Assembly (NCBI GenBank): GCA_913050105.1
Contig: CAJWZN010000038.1
Span: forward strand, 1 to 10,793
DNA length: 10,793 nucleotides
Direction: 5' to 3'
DNA from: an uncultured Synechococcus sp.
GTDB lineage: Bacteria > Cyanobacteriota > Cyanobacteriia > PCC-6307 > Cyanobiaceae
A program made the position numbers and the translations under genes. Positions 1 through 6,374 of this stretch are shown in pieces (position 1 is the stretch's first letter; the number at the start of each line of letters is the position of its first letter). Below the pieces are notes generated by a model. The model saw only the letters and a program-made list of their open reading frames with translations, was not told where the DNA came from and made no database searches.

Positions 1-217
1 CAACTCGCCAAAGCGTTGATGAAGCCGGGTGGACTGTGAGCGATGTGCCATCTATTCCGATGGAAGAGGCAGAAGAGATGATCCGGAGACACCAGTCATC
101 CGGTCCAGTCTTCACTCAGCTTTTACACCAAGTGCTGCGGACATGCAGGATTTTGAGCTCGATGGATCAGCTGCAGAACTGTGACCGATCCTGTCTGGAA
201 TTCAGTTGAACTTCCGA
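1..217. other. Left-edge region, no gene assigned
   Basis: Two plus-strand frames are open at the edge. One runs from base 3 to a TGA at 207-209 (68 codons, ending in CLEFS); its first half looks more protein-like than its Cys/Arg-rich second half. Another ends at a TGA at 37-39 after LMKPGGL and could equally be the C-terminus of a gene lying to the left. All three minus frames carry stops. I recognise neither reading. The region also has to hold the 3' end of the minus-strand transcript ending with the 66-aa gene, but I see no clear terminator hairpin. Confidence 0.3.
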
Positions 218-418
218 TCAGTTGGATTCAGCTTTCGCTTTTCGGGACGACTTGCCCTCCAACAGCTCGAGCAGAGCCTCCATCTGAGCCATCACACCGC
301 GCACTTCACCTGCTTCAGGCAGCAGACCATCCTCCATCACACCTTGATGCATTTCACGCAGTTCCTGACGGATATATCGCAGGTGGCTGACAACCTGCTC
401 ACGCTTCGACTGCGACAT
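218..418 (-). CDS. Small conserved-looking helical protein, unknown function
   Basis: A 66-aa protein with an ATG start (418) and a TGA stop at 218-220. It is charged and predicted almost fully helical: residues 4-25 are rich in Arg, Glu and Gln, a Gly/Pro break follows near LLPEAGE, a second amphipathic helix (about 40-55) contains MEALLELLEG, and the tail is basic (KSSRKAKAESN). No signal peptide, Cys pair or catalytic motif is seen. The start has only a close AGG (CCAGGTCG before ATG). It lies 15 nt downstream of the small hydrophobic protein gene and probably shares its transcript with that gene and tRNA-Ala. It resembles the small hypothetical proteins common in picocyanobacteria; a coiled-coil or partner-binding role is a guess. 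Confidence 0.7.
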   Translation of the reverse strand: MSQSKREQVVSHLRYIRQELREMHQGVMEDGLLPEAGEVRGVMAQMEALLELLEGKSSRKAKAESN

Positions 419-433
419 CGACCTGGGTGCAAT

Positions 434-610
434 TCACTGATCCCTTTTACCCCATGGGAGGTCCCCGGTGACTGGGGAGCGGTTCAATCGACCCAGGTCC
501 GTGGCCAAAATCAGAATTGTGAAGGTCACCAGCGCTTCCGGTCTCGCAAGGGTTGCAAGTGTCACCACGACCCCAAGACCGACTGTGAATGGACCTCGAC
601 TGGAATACAT
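434..610 (-). CDS. Small hydrophobic protein directly downstream of tRNA-Ala
   Basis: A 58-aa reading frame from ATG (610) to TGA (434-436). Residues 8-22 and 26-38 are hydrophobic, split by ARPEA, so it could form one long or two short membrane segments; the tail (RLNRSPVTGDLPWGKRDQ) is polar and basic. I do not recognise it. Its ATG begins 5 nt after the 3' end of the mature tRNA, with no Shine-Dalgarno, so tRNA 3' processing would leave an almost leaderless mRNA. The reading frame continues upstream through the tRNA, but translation from there is implausible. Hydrophobic pattern, position and the 15-nt gap to the next small gene support a real gene, but its short length leaves doubt. Confidence 0.5.
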   Translation of the reverse strand: MYSSRGPFTVGLGVVVTLATLARPEALVTFTILILATDLGRLNRSPVTGDLPWGKRDQ

Positions 611-614
611 GCGA

Positions 615-687
615 TGGAGAATAGGGGATTCGAACCCCTGACCTCTGCGGTGCGATCGCAGCGCTCTACCAACTGAGCTAACTCCCC
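615..687 (-). tRNA. tRNA-Ala, anticodon CGC
   Basis: The complement of this stretch folds as a full cloverleaf of 73 nt: acceptor GGGGAGT with ATTCTCC, D stem GCTC/GAGC, anticodon stem CTGCG/CGCAG with loop ATCGCAC, a 5-nt variable loop, and T stem AGGGG/CCCCT with loop TTCGAAT. Loop positions 34-36 read CGC, decoding GCG alanine codons. The acceptor has a G3-U70 wobble, the classic alanine identity element, and discriminator A73. CCA is not encoded (the next bases are TCGC), so it must be added after transcription. The small hydrophobic protein gene follows 5 nt downstream on the same strand. Confidence 0.96.
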
Positions 688-747
688 TCCACATCAAGCT
701 AGCGGTGGGCTGCTAAGCCAAACTGGAGCGGTCAGGTAATCCCAGCG
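688..747. promoter_or_regulatory. Divergent promoter region between tRNA-Ala and the DUF2555-type gene
   Basis: This 60-bp gap separates a minus-strand tRNA gene from a plus-strand protein gene, so it should carry promoters for both directions. I see no box pair close enough to consensus to place a -35/-10. AGGTAAT at 734-740 is the nearest thing to a plus-strand -10 but sits too close to the ATG at 748 for a normal leader. Confidence 0.35.
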
Positions 748-975
748 ATGCACTCCGCTTCGACGACCGAGAGCGCCATCACTCCGGAGCGGCTTGCGCA
801 ATTTGATGAGGAGTCAGTGGCCGTTCTGGCCAAGCGACTGGACGACGATGACTATCCGACGCCGTTCGCCGGACTTGCTGACTGGCATCTGTTGCGGGCT
901 CTGGCCATTCATCGTCCCTATCTGACTGCGCCTTACGTGCACCTGGTTGACCAGGAACCTTTTGATGAGGACTGA
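748..975 (+). CDS. DUF2555-type small cyanobacterial protein
   Basis: A 75-aa acidic protein. Its core (LAKRLDDDDYPTPFAGL, then DWHLLRALA, then HRPYL) matches my memory of the cyanobacteria-specific DUF2555 family, where a conserved DDYPTPF-G-DWHLLR segment is typical; length also fits. No signal peptide or membrane segment. Function is unknown. It starts at the ATG at 748, the only sensible in-frame start. Its last 11 bp overlap the start of coaBC, which suggests co-transcription and translational coupling. The family assignment is from recognition, not a search. Confidence 0.85.
   Translation: MHSASTTESAITPERLAQFDEESVAVLAKRLDDDDYPTPFAGLADWHLLRALAIHRPYLTAPYVHLVDQEPFDED
953..956 (+). promoter_or_regulatory. 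Shine-Dalgarno AGGA for coaBC
   Basis: AGGA lies 8 nt before the ATG at 965 and inside the end of the DUF2555-type gene. It supports the 965 start over the upstream in-frame ATG at 947, which has no such motif. Shine-Dalgarno motifs are scarce elsewhere in this window, so its presence here is informative. Confidence 0.5.
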
Positions 976-2248
976 TGCCTTGAGGCCGCTGGCAGGGCGT
1001 CGTCTGCTCATTGGTGTCAGCGGCAGCATTGCTGCTGTCAAAACGCCTTTGTTGGTCAGTGCTCTTGTGAAGGCGGGTGCCGAAGTGCGCTGTGTGGTCA
1101 CTCCAAGTGCGGAGAAGTTGGTCAGTCCGTTGGCACTTGCAAGCCTCAGTCGCCATCGCTGTTACGAGGATGGAGATGGTTGGGATTCCAGTTGTTCACG
1201 GCCGTTGCACATCGAACTGGCTGAGTGGGCTGAGCTCGTTGTTGTTGCTCCGCTGAGCGCTTCCAGCCTGAGTCGATGGAGCCATGGCTCGGCGGACGGT
1301 CTTCTGGCCAGCGTCTTGCTGGCCTGCGAATGTCCTGTTCTGGTGGCTGCCGCCATGAACACGGCGATGTGGAACCACCCCGCTGTCCAGGACAACTGGG
1401 AGCGCGTGAAACATTTTCCTCAGGTGGTTCCCCTGGAACCCGCAGCCGGTCTGTTGGCTTGTGATCGCCTGGGAGATGGTCGTATGGCCGATCCCCAAAT
1501 GATTGAACTGGCGGTAGTCAGTTTGTTCAGTCGAGGCCAGCCAAGCCCGCAAGCCAAGCGCGACTGGATTGGCCTGCGACTGCTGGTCACCGCTGGTCCC
1601 ACGGTGGAACAAATCGATGCGGCCCGATCGCTGACCAATCGCAGCAGTGGCGCAATGGGCGTTCTCCTGGCTCAGGCTGCACAGCTGCGTGGAGCAGAGG
1701 TTGATCTTGTTCATGGCCCTCTCCAGGTGCCCATTCCCTGGATGGAAGCGCTTTGCTGTCATCCGATCACCTCAGCAGCAGAACTTGAGGAAGTTCTGAA
1801 GGATCTGCAACCAAAGGCGGATGCAGTGGCTATGGCGGCGGCTGTGGCGGATCTGCGCCGCTCCATCCCAGCCACTTCAACAAAGGAGCCAAAAGTGGTG
1901 TGGCTGAAGCGCTTCACCGAAGGCTGGGAGTTGGTTCCCGATTTGTTGTCAGATGTCTCTGCTCGCCGCACAACTGGGCAGATTGTTCTTGGCTTCGCTG
2001 CTCTAACCGGAGACGACGACACCCTCTGCCGCATCGGGGAGGACAAGCGACAGCAGAAAGGGTGTGACCTCATGTTTGCGAATCCGATCGACCGTGATGG
2101 CCAGGGTTTTTCGGAGCCTTTGAACGGTGGCTGGTTGCTGTCCGAGAGTGGACCAACGTCACTCCCGTCGACTTCAAAGCTGCATCTCGCCCATCAGCTT
2201 CTCGATGCTTTGGTGGGTCTGCGGCGGTCTGGCTCGACGAGTTGTTGA
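965..2248 (+). CDS. coaBC: Bifunctional phosphopantothenoylcysteine decarboxylase/synthetase
   Basis: CoaBC (Dfp) joins cysteine to 4'-phosphopantothenate and then decarboxylates the product to 4'-phosphopantetheine, in the cytosolic coenzyme A pathway. The 427-aa chain has both domains. CoaC half: flavin-binding GVSGSIAA (17-24), HIELAEWA with catalytic His82, AAMNTAMW with Asn132, and the substrate-clamp motif LLACDRLGDGRMAD with Cys166. CoaB half: VTAGPTVEQID (208-218), TNRSSGAMG (224-232) with Asn225, and AAAVAD (291-296). Two small deviations: the usual PAMN is AAMN, and the usual LACG is LACD. Catalytic His, Asn and Cys are kept. The start at 965 is preferred because of AGGA upstream; an ATG at 947 would add 6 residues. 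It overlaps the DUF2555-type gene by 11 bp. Confidence 0.95.
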   Translation: MRTDALRPLAGRRLLIGVSGSIAAVKTPLLVSALVKAGAEVRCVVTPSAEKLVSPLALASLSRHRCYEDGDGWDSSCSRPLHIELAEWAELVVVAPLSASSLSRWSHGSADGLLASVLLACECPVLVAAAMNTAMWNHPAVQDNWERVKHFPQVVPLEPAAGLLACDRLGDGRMADPQMIELAVVSLFSRGQPSPQAKRDWIGLRLLVTAGPTVEQIDAARSLTNRSSGAMGVLLAQAAQLRGAEVDLVHGPLQVPIPWMEALCCHPITSAAELEEVLKDLQPKADAVAMAAAVADLRRSIPATSTKEPKVVWLKRFTEGWELVPDLLSDVSARRTTGQIVLGFAALTGDDDTLCRIGEDKRQQKGCDLMFANPIDRDGQGFSEPLNGGWLLSESGPTSLPSTSKLHLAHQLLDALVGLRRSGSTSC

Positions 2249-2350
2249 GACCTGCGAAAAGCCGGCTCTGAAGGCGGTTTCACCCCTGTAAGATCCGATC
2301 TTGACGGTTTCCTCCGTCTGTACAGCGTTCAGCCCCCACCGGCTTCTCCC

Positions 2351-3181
2351 ATGCGCATTCGCTCCCTGCTGTCCGTCGTTCTGGCGCTCTGCCTCGCTTT
2401 TTTCACCACCGCCTGCAGCGGTGACAGTGAAGCGGTGCAGCGCTCGGGTTCCAATGTCACCTACGACGACATCCGCAACACCGGTAAAGCCAACGATTGC
2501 CCCACAATTGGAGACTCGGCCCGCGGTTCGATTGCTTTGACCGCAGGTGCGTCCTATGAGCTGCGTGGCATCTGCATGCACCCTGTGCAGGTGTATGCCA
2601 AGGAGGAGCCCAAGAACATCCGCCAGGAAGCTGAGTTCGTTGAGGGCAAGATCCTCACCCGCTTCACATCGAGCCTGGATGAAGTCTTCGGCGATCTCAC
2701 CGTCACCGAAACCGGCCTTGAGTTTCAAGAGAAAGGCGGCATCGATTTCCAGGCGATCACGATTCTTGTTCCTGGTGGAGAGGAGTTTCCATTCACCTTC
2801 TCCAGCAAGTCTCTGAATGCCACTGCTGAAGGCGCCGCCATCACCACCAGCACGGATTTCGAAGGCACATACCGCACACCGAGCTACCGCACCAGTAATT
2901 TCATCGATCCCAAGGGTCGGGCCCTCACCACTGGCGTCCAGTACGCCCAGGGTTTGATTGCTCTCGGTGGTGATGACGAGCAGCTCGAGAAAGACAACAA
3001 CAAGCGCTACATCGATGGTGTGGGCAACATGAGTCTCTCGATCACCAAAGTGGATCCAGAAACCGGAGAATTTGCGGGAATATTCAGTGCGATCCAGCCT
3101 TCCGATTCCGACATGGGGGGACGTGAAGTGGTGGATATCAAGATCACCGGCGACCTCTACGGCCGTCTCGAAGAAGCCTGA
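2351..3181 (+). CDS. psbO: Photosystem II manganese-stabilising protein PsbO
   Basis: PsbO is the 33-kDa extrinsic protein that sits on the lumenal face of photosystem II and stabilises the Mn4CaO5 cluster. The 276-aa precursor has an Arg-containing N-terminus, a hydrophobic core (about 6-19) and a cleavage region FTTACSG, i.e. export to the thylakoid lumen. The mature part shows family landmarks: LTYDD-like VTYDDIRNTGKANDCPT (36-52), a second Cys at 75 (GICMHP) for the conserved disulfide with Cys50, GGIDFQ (129-134), NFIDPKGR (183-190), and the C-terminal barrel ending GDLYGRLEEA. The start at 2351 gives a compact signal peptide; no Shine-Dalgarno is seen. It is followed 27 nt later by a strong terminator, so it is probably its own transcription unit with a promoter in 2249-2350. 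Confidence 0.98.
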   Translation: MRIRSLLSVVLALCLAFFTTACSGDSEAVQRSGSNVTYDDIRNTGKANDCPTIGDSARGSIALTAGASYELRGICMHPVQVYAKEEPKNIRQEAEFVEGKILTRFTSSLDEVFGDLTVTETGLEFQEKGGIDFQAITILVPGGEEFPFTFSSKSLNATAEGAAITTSTDFEGTYRTPSYRTSNFIDPKGRALTTGVQYAQGLIALGGDDEQLEKDNNKRYIDGVGNMSLSITKVDPETGEFAGIFSAIQPSDSDMGGREVVDIKITGDLYGRLEEA

Positions 3182-3208
3182 TTGTTTCGGCTGATTCAAC
3201 AGTGCATC

Positions 3209-3234
3209 AGGGGGGTGTATGCCCCCCTTTTTTT
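3209..3234 (+). terminator. Rho-independent terminator of psbO
   Basis: An AGGGGGG arm (3209-3215), a 6-nt loop TGTATG, the matching CCCCCCT arm (3222-3228) and a run of seven T (3228-3234). The outer GCAT (3204-3207) and ATGC (3235-3238) could extend the pairing. It lies just behind the psbO stop and ahead of sat. Confidence 0.93.
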
Positions 3235-3291
3235 ATGCCTTCCGCAGTTCGTTGATGATCTGGGAGAATCGCCCGATCTTCAGCCCATCCC

Positions 3292-4464
3292 ATGACCGCC
3301 AGCGCAGCCGCCTCCGCCCAGAGATCCGGGGTGATTGCCCCCTATGGCGGCACTCTGGTGGATTTGATGACTCCCAAGGCTGAGCAGGGAGCCATCAAGG
3401 AATCAGCCGGCAAGACCCTTGAGTGCTCCGATCGCAACGCCTGTGATGTGGAGCTCCTTGTTGTTGGTGGCTTTTCTCCCTTGCGGGGATTCATGCACCA
3501 GGAGGATTACGACTCTGTGGTGTCCGGCCACCGTCTTTCGGCTGGGCAGCTCTTCGGCCTGCCGATTGTGATGGACACCGACCGCGACGATGTGGTGGTC
3601 GGTGACAGCGTGTTGCTCACCTACAAGGGACAAGATCTGGCCGTTCTCCAGGTGGAGGCGAAGTGGGAGCCTGACAAGGTCGCTGAGGCCAAGGGCTGTT
3701 ACGGCACCACCTCGATCGAGCATCCTGCGGTGCGCATGATCACGATGGAGCGCAAGCGGTTTTATCTCGGTGGCAGCCTCAAGGGTTTAGAGCTTCCACA
3801 GCGGGTCTTCCCATGCAGGACACCTGCGGAGGTTCGTGCAGGTCTTCCTGATGGTGAAGATGTGGTTGCTTTCCAGTGCCGCAATCCCATTCATCGCGCT
3901 CACTACGAGCTGTTCACTCGAGCACTGCATGCGCAAAACGTGAGCGAGAAGGCTGTTGTGCTCGTGCACCCCACCTGTGGGCCCACCCAGCAGGACGACA
4001 TTCCTGGTGCAGTTCGCTTCCAGACCTATGAGCGACTTGCTGCTGAGGTGAGCAACGAGCGCATTCGCTGGGCCTATCTGCCGTACGCGATGCATATGGC
4101 AGGGCCTCGTGAAGCCTTGCAGCACATGATCATTCGCCGCAACTACGGCTGCACCCACTTCATCATCGGTCGCGATATGGCGGGCTGTAAGTCATCCCTC
4201 AGTGGTGACGATTTCTATGGGCCCTACGACGCTCAGAACTTCGCTAAGGAGTGCGCACCGGAACTCACCATGGAGACAGTGCCCTCTCTGAATCTCGTTT
4301 ATACCCAGGAAGAGGGCTATGTGACCGCAGAACATGCTGAGGCGCGCGGTTTGCACGTGAAAAAGCTGAGTGGAACCCAGTTCCGCAAAATGCTGCGTGG
4401 CGGTGAGGACATTCCCGAGTGGTTTGCCTTCAAGAGCGTTGTTGAGGTCCTCCGCTCCGCCTGA
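3292..4464 (+). CDS. sat: ATP sulfurylase (sulfate adenylyltransferase)
   Basis: Makes adenosine 5'-phosphosulfate and pyrophosphate from ATP and sulfate, the first step of assimilatory sulfate reduction, in the cytosol. The 390-aa chain is the usual single-domain bacterial length, without an APS-kinase extension. Signature motifs: QCRNPIHRAH (195-204), the ATP/sulfate-site QxRNPxHxxH; VLVHPTCGPTQQDD (223-236); and GRDMAG (293-298), where fungal enzymes have GRDHAG. I recall the Met form as normal in cyanobacterial enzymes such as Synechocystis slr1165. The end, KKLSGTQFRKMLRGG, is also typical. The ATG at 3292 follows the psbO terminator by 57 bp, so a promoter is expected in that gap. ftsH starts 46 bp downstream. 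Confidence 0.97.
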   Translation: MTASAAASAQRSGVIAPYGGTLVDLMTPKAEQGAIKESAGKTLECSDRNACDVELLVVGGFSPLRGFMHQEDYDSVVSGHRLSAGQLFGLPIVMDTDRDDVVVGDSVLLTYKGQDLAVLQVEAKWEPDKVAEAKGCYGTTSIEHPAVRMITMERKRFYLGGSLKGLELPQRVFPCRTPAEVRAGLPDGEDVVAFQCRNPIHRAHYELFTRALHAQNVSEKAVVLVHPTCGPTQQDDIPGAVRFQTYERLAAEVSNERIRWAYLPYAMHMAGPREALQHMIIRRNYGCTHFIIGRDMAGCKSSLSGDDFYGPYDAQNFAKECAPELTMETVPSLNLVYTQEEGYVTAEHAEARGLHVKKLSGTQFRKMLRGGEDIPEWFAFKSVVEVLRSA

Positions 4465-4500
4465 TCCCTGAGGACTCGGTTAACATTCCTTCATCTAAGC

Positions 4501-4506
4501 GAGGTG
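4501..4506 (+). promoter_or_regulatory. Shine-Dalgarno GAGGTG deciding the TTG start of ftsH
   Basis: GAGGTG sits 4 nt before the TTG at 4511. No in-frame ATG or GTG lies between here and codon 38 (MRYSDF), which would delete the first membrane segment, so this site fixes a TTG start. Confidence 0.6.
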
Positions 4507-4510
4507 AGCT

Positions 4511-6358
4511 TTGAACAAGCGATGGCGCAACATCGGCCTTACGGCCCTGCTAGTGCTGGCGATTGTCGTGATTGCCCCAGCATTCCTGAGTGGTGGAAGC
4601 ACCCAGCAGGAAGCGCGAACCATGCGTTACAGCGACTTCGTTGAAGCGGTTGAGGAGAACCAGATCAGCCGTGTGTTGATTTCTCCGGACCGTGGCACCG
4701 CTCAGGTGGTGGAGAACGATGGTCGTCGTGCTCAGGTGAACCTCGCCCCCGATAAAGAGCTGCTGGGCTTGCTGACTCAGCACGATGTGGATATCGCTGT
4801 TCAGCCAACGCGTCAGGCACCCGCCTGGCAGTCTGCTGTCGGCAGCTTGATCTTCCCGCTGCTATTGCTTGGCGGATTGTTCTTCCTGTTCCGCCGTGCC
4901 CAAGGTGGTGGCGGTGGCAATCCGGCCATGCAGTTCGGCAAGAGCAAGGCTCGGGTTCAGATGGAGCCCTCAACGCAAGTCACCTTTTCTGATGTCGCCG
5001 GTATTTCAGGAGCAAAGCTTGAGCTGACCGAGGTTGTTGACTTCCTCAAGAACCCTGATCGGTTCACAGCGGTTGGAGCAAAAATTCCCAAAGGGGTTCT
5101 TCTTGTTGGCCCTCCAGGTACAGGTAAAACCCTCCTTGCCAAAGCGGTAGCTGGTGAAGCTGGCGTTCCGTTCTTCTCGATTTCAGGATCGGAATTCGTT
5201 GAGATGTTTGTTGGCGTTGGCGCCAGCCGAGTGCGTGACTTGTTTGAACAGGCGAAAAAGAATGCCCCTTGCATCGTCTTCATTGACGAGATTGATGCAG
5301 TGGGTCGTCAGCGCGGCGCAGGACTGGGTGGTGGCAACGATGAGCGTGAACAGACGCTCAACCAGCTCCTCACTGAGATGGATGGTTTTGAGGGCAACAC
5401 CGGCATCATCATTGTCGCGGCAACCAACCGTCCCGACGTTCTCGATGCAGCTTTGATGCGCCCCGGACGCTTTGACCGTCAGGTCACCGTTGATCGTCCC
5501 GACTATGCCGGCCGTCTTCAAATTCTCGGTGTCCATGCCCGTGGGAAGACTCTGTCCAAAGACGTCGACCTCGACAAGGTTGCCCGTAGAACCCCCGGAT
5601 ATACCGGTGCGGATCTTGCCAACCTGCTCAATGAGGCGGCAATCCTTGCTGCGCGTCGTGAACTCACGGAAGTGAGCAATGACGAGATCAGCGATGCCAT
5701 CGAACGGGTGATGGCGGGACCCGAGAAGAAAGACAGAGTGATGAGCGTTCGGCGGGCTCGCCTTGTGGCCTACCACGAAGCTGGTCACGCTTTAGTCGGT
5801 GCTCTCATGCCCGATTACGACCCGGTGCAGAAGATCTCAATCATTCCCCGCGGTAACGCCGGTGGATTGACCTTCTTCACCCCAAGTGAAGAGCGGATGG
5901 AGTCAGGTCTTTACTCAAGGGCCTATCTGCAAAACCAGATGGCTGTCGCCCTGGGTGGTCGTGTCGCAGAAGAGATCGTCTACGGCGAAGACGAGGTCAC
6001 CACAGGTGCCTCGAATGATCTCCAGCAGGTCGCGAACACCGCCCGGCAGATGATCACTCGCTTTGGAATGAGCGATGGAATCGGACCGGTTGCTTTGGGG
6101 CGCTCTCAAGGAGGCATGTTCCTTGGTCGCGATATCGCTGCTGAACGCGACTTCTCCGAGGAGACCGCCGCAATGATCGACAGTGAGGTCTCTGGCCTGG
6201 TTGATGTTGCATACAAGAGAGCTACTAAGGTTCTTGTCGACAATCGCTCCGTTCTCGACGAGTTGGCCGAAATGCTTATCGAGCAGGAGACTGTGGATGC
6301 TGAAGAGCTCCAAGAGCTGCTGATCAAGCGTGACGTCCGGGTCGCTGAGTACATCTGA
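4511..6358 (+). CDS. ftsH: ATP-dependent zinc metalloprotease FtsH, FtsH3-like
   Basis: A membrane-anchored AAA+ protease of 615 aa that extracts and degrades membrane proteins. Order of parts: TM1 (about 9-27), a lumenal/periplasmic segment (28-107), TM2 (108-128), Walker A GPPGTGKT (200-207), pore motif FVGVGA (233-238), Walker B VFIDE (256-260), second region of homology with ATNRPD and RPGRFDR (304-323), zinc motif HEAGH (422-426), and the third ligand Asp503 in TGASNDLQQ. The N-terminus MNKRWRN and the overall sequence resemble Synechocystis FtsH3 (slr1604) as I remember it. FtsH3 pairs with FtsH2 in photosystem II D1 repair and with FtsH1 in essential housekeeping. The start is TTG, backed by GAGGTG. 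The eda-family gene follows. Confidence 0.97.
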   Translation: MNKRWRNIGLTALLVLAIVVIAPAFLSGGSTQQEARTMRYSDFVEAVEENQISRVLISPDRGTAQVVENDGRRAQVNLAPDKELLGLLTQHDVDIAVQPTRQAPAWQSAVGSLIFPLLLLGGLFFLFRRAQGGGGGNPAMQFGKSKARVQMEPSTQVTFSDVAGISGAKLELTEVVDFLKNPDRFTAVGAKIPKGVLLVGPPGTGKTLLAKAVAGEAGVPFFSISGSEFVEMFVGVGASRVRDLFEQAKKNAPCIVFIDEIDAVGRQRGAGLGGGNDEREQTLNQLLTEMDGFEGNTGIIIVAATNRPDVLDAALMRPGRFDRQVTVDRPDYAGRLQILGVHARGKTLSKDVDLDKVARRTPGYTGADLANLLNEAAILAARRELTEVSNDEISDAIERVMAGPEKKDRVMSVRRARLVAYHEAGHALVGALMPDYDPVQKISIIPRGNAGGLTFFTPSEERMESGLYSRAYLQNQMAVALGGRVAEEIVYGEDEVTTGASNDLQQVANTARQMITRFGMSDGIGPVALGRSQGGMFLGRDIAAERDFSEETAAMIDSEVSGLVDVAYKRATKVLVDNRSVLDELAEMLIEQETVDAEELQELLIKRDVRVAEYI

Positions 6359-6374
6359 ATTCAGTTCATGGTTG

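Noticed and set aside
206..676. 156-codon plus-strand frame across the tRNA and the two small genes
   Set aside because: It reads backwards through a well-formed tRNA and has no domain pattern.
779..1156. Minus-strand frames opposite DUF2555/coaBC
   Set aside because: Both sense genes have recognisable families; the antisense products do not.
2301..2326. Possible psbO promoter: TTGACG then TACAGC
   Set aside because: TTGACG is a good -35, but the spacer to TACAGC is only 14 bp and the -10 is poor. A psbO promoter must be in 2249-2350, but I cannot place it.
2174..3199. 341-codon open frame on the minus strand opposite psbO
   Set aside because: psbO on the plus strand is unmistakable. The antisense frame exists because of psbO codon bias, and its translation has no recognisable domain.
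5183..5788. 201-codon minus-strand frame inside ftsH
   Set aside because: It is antisense to the AAA and linker region of an intact ftsH, where the sense protein is highly conserved.
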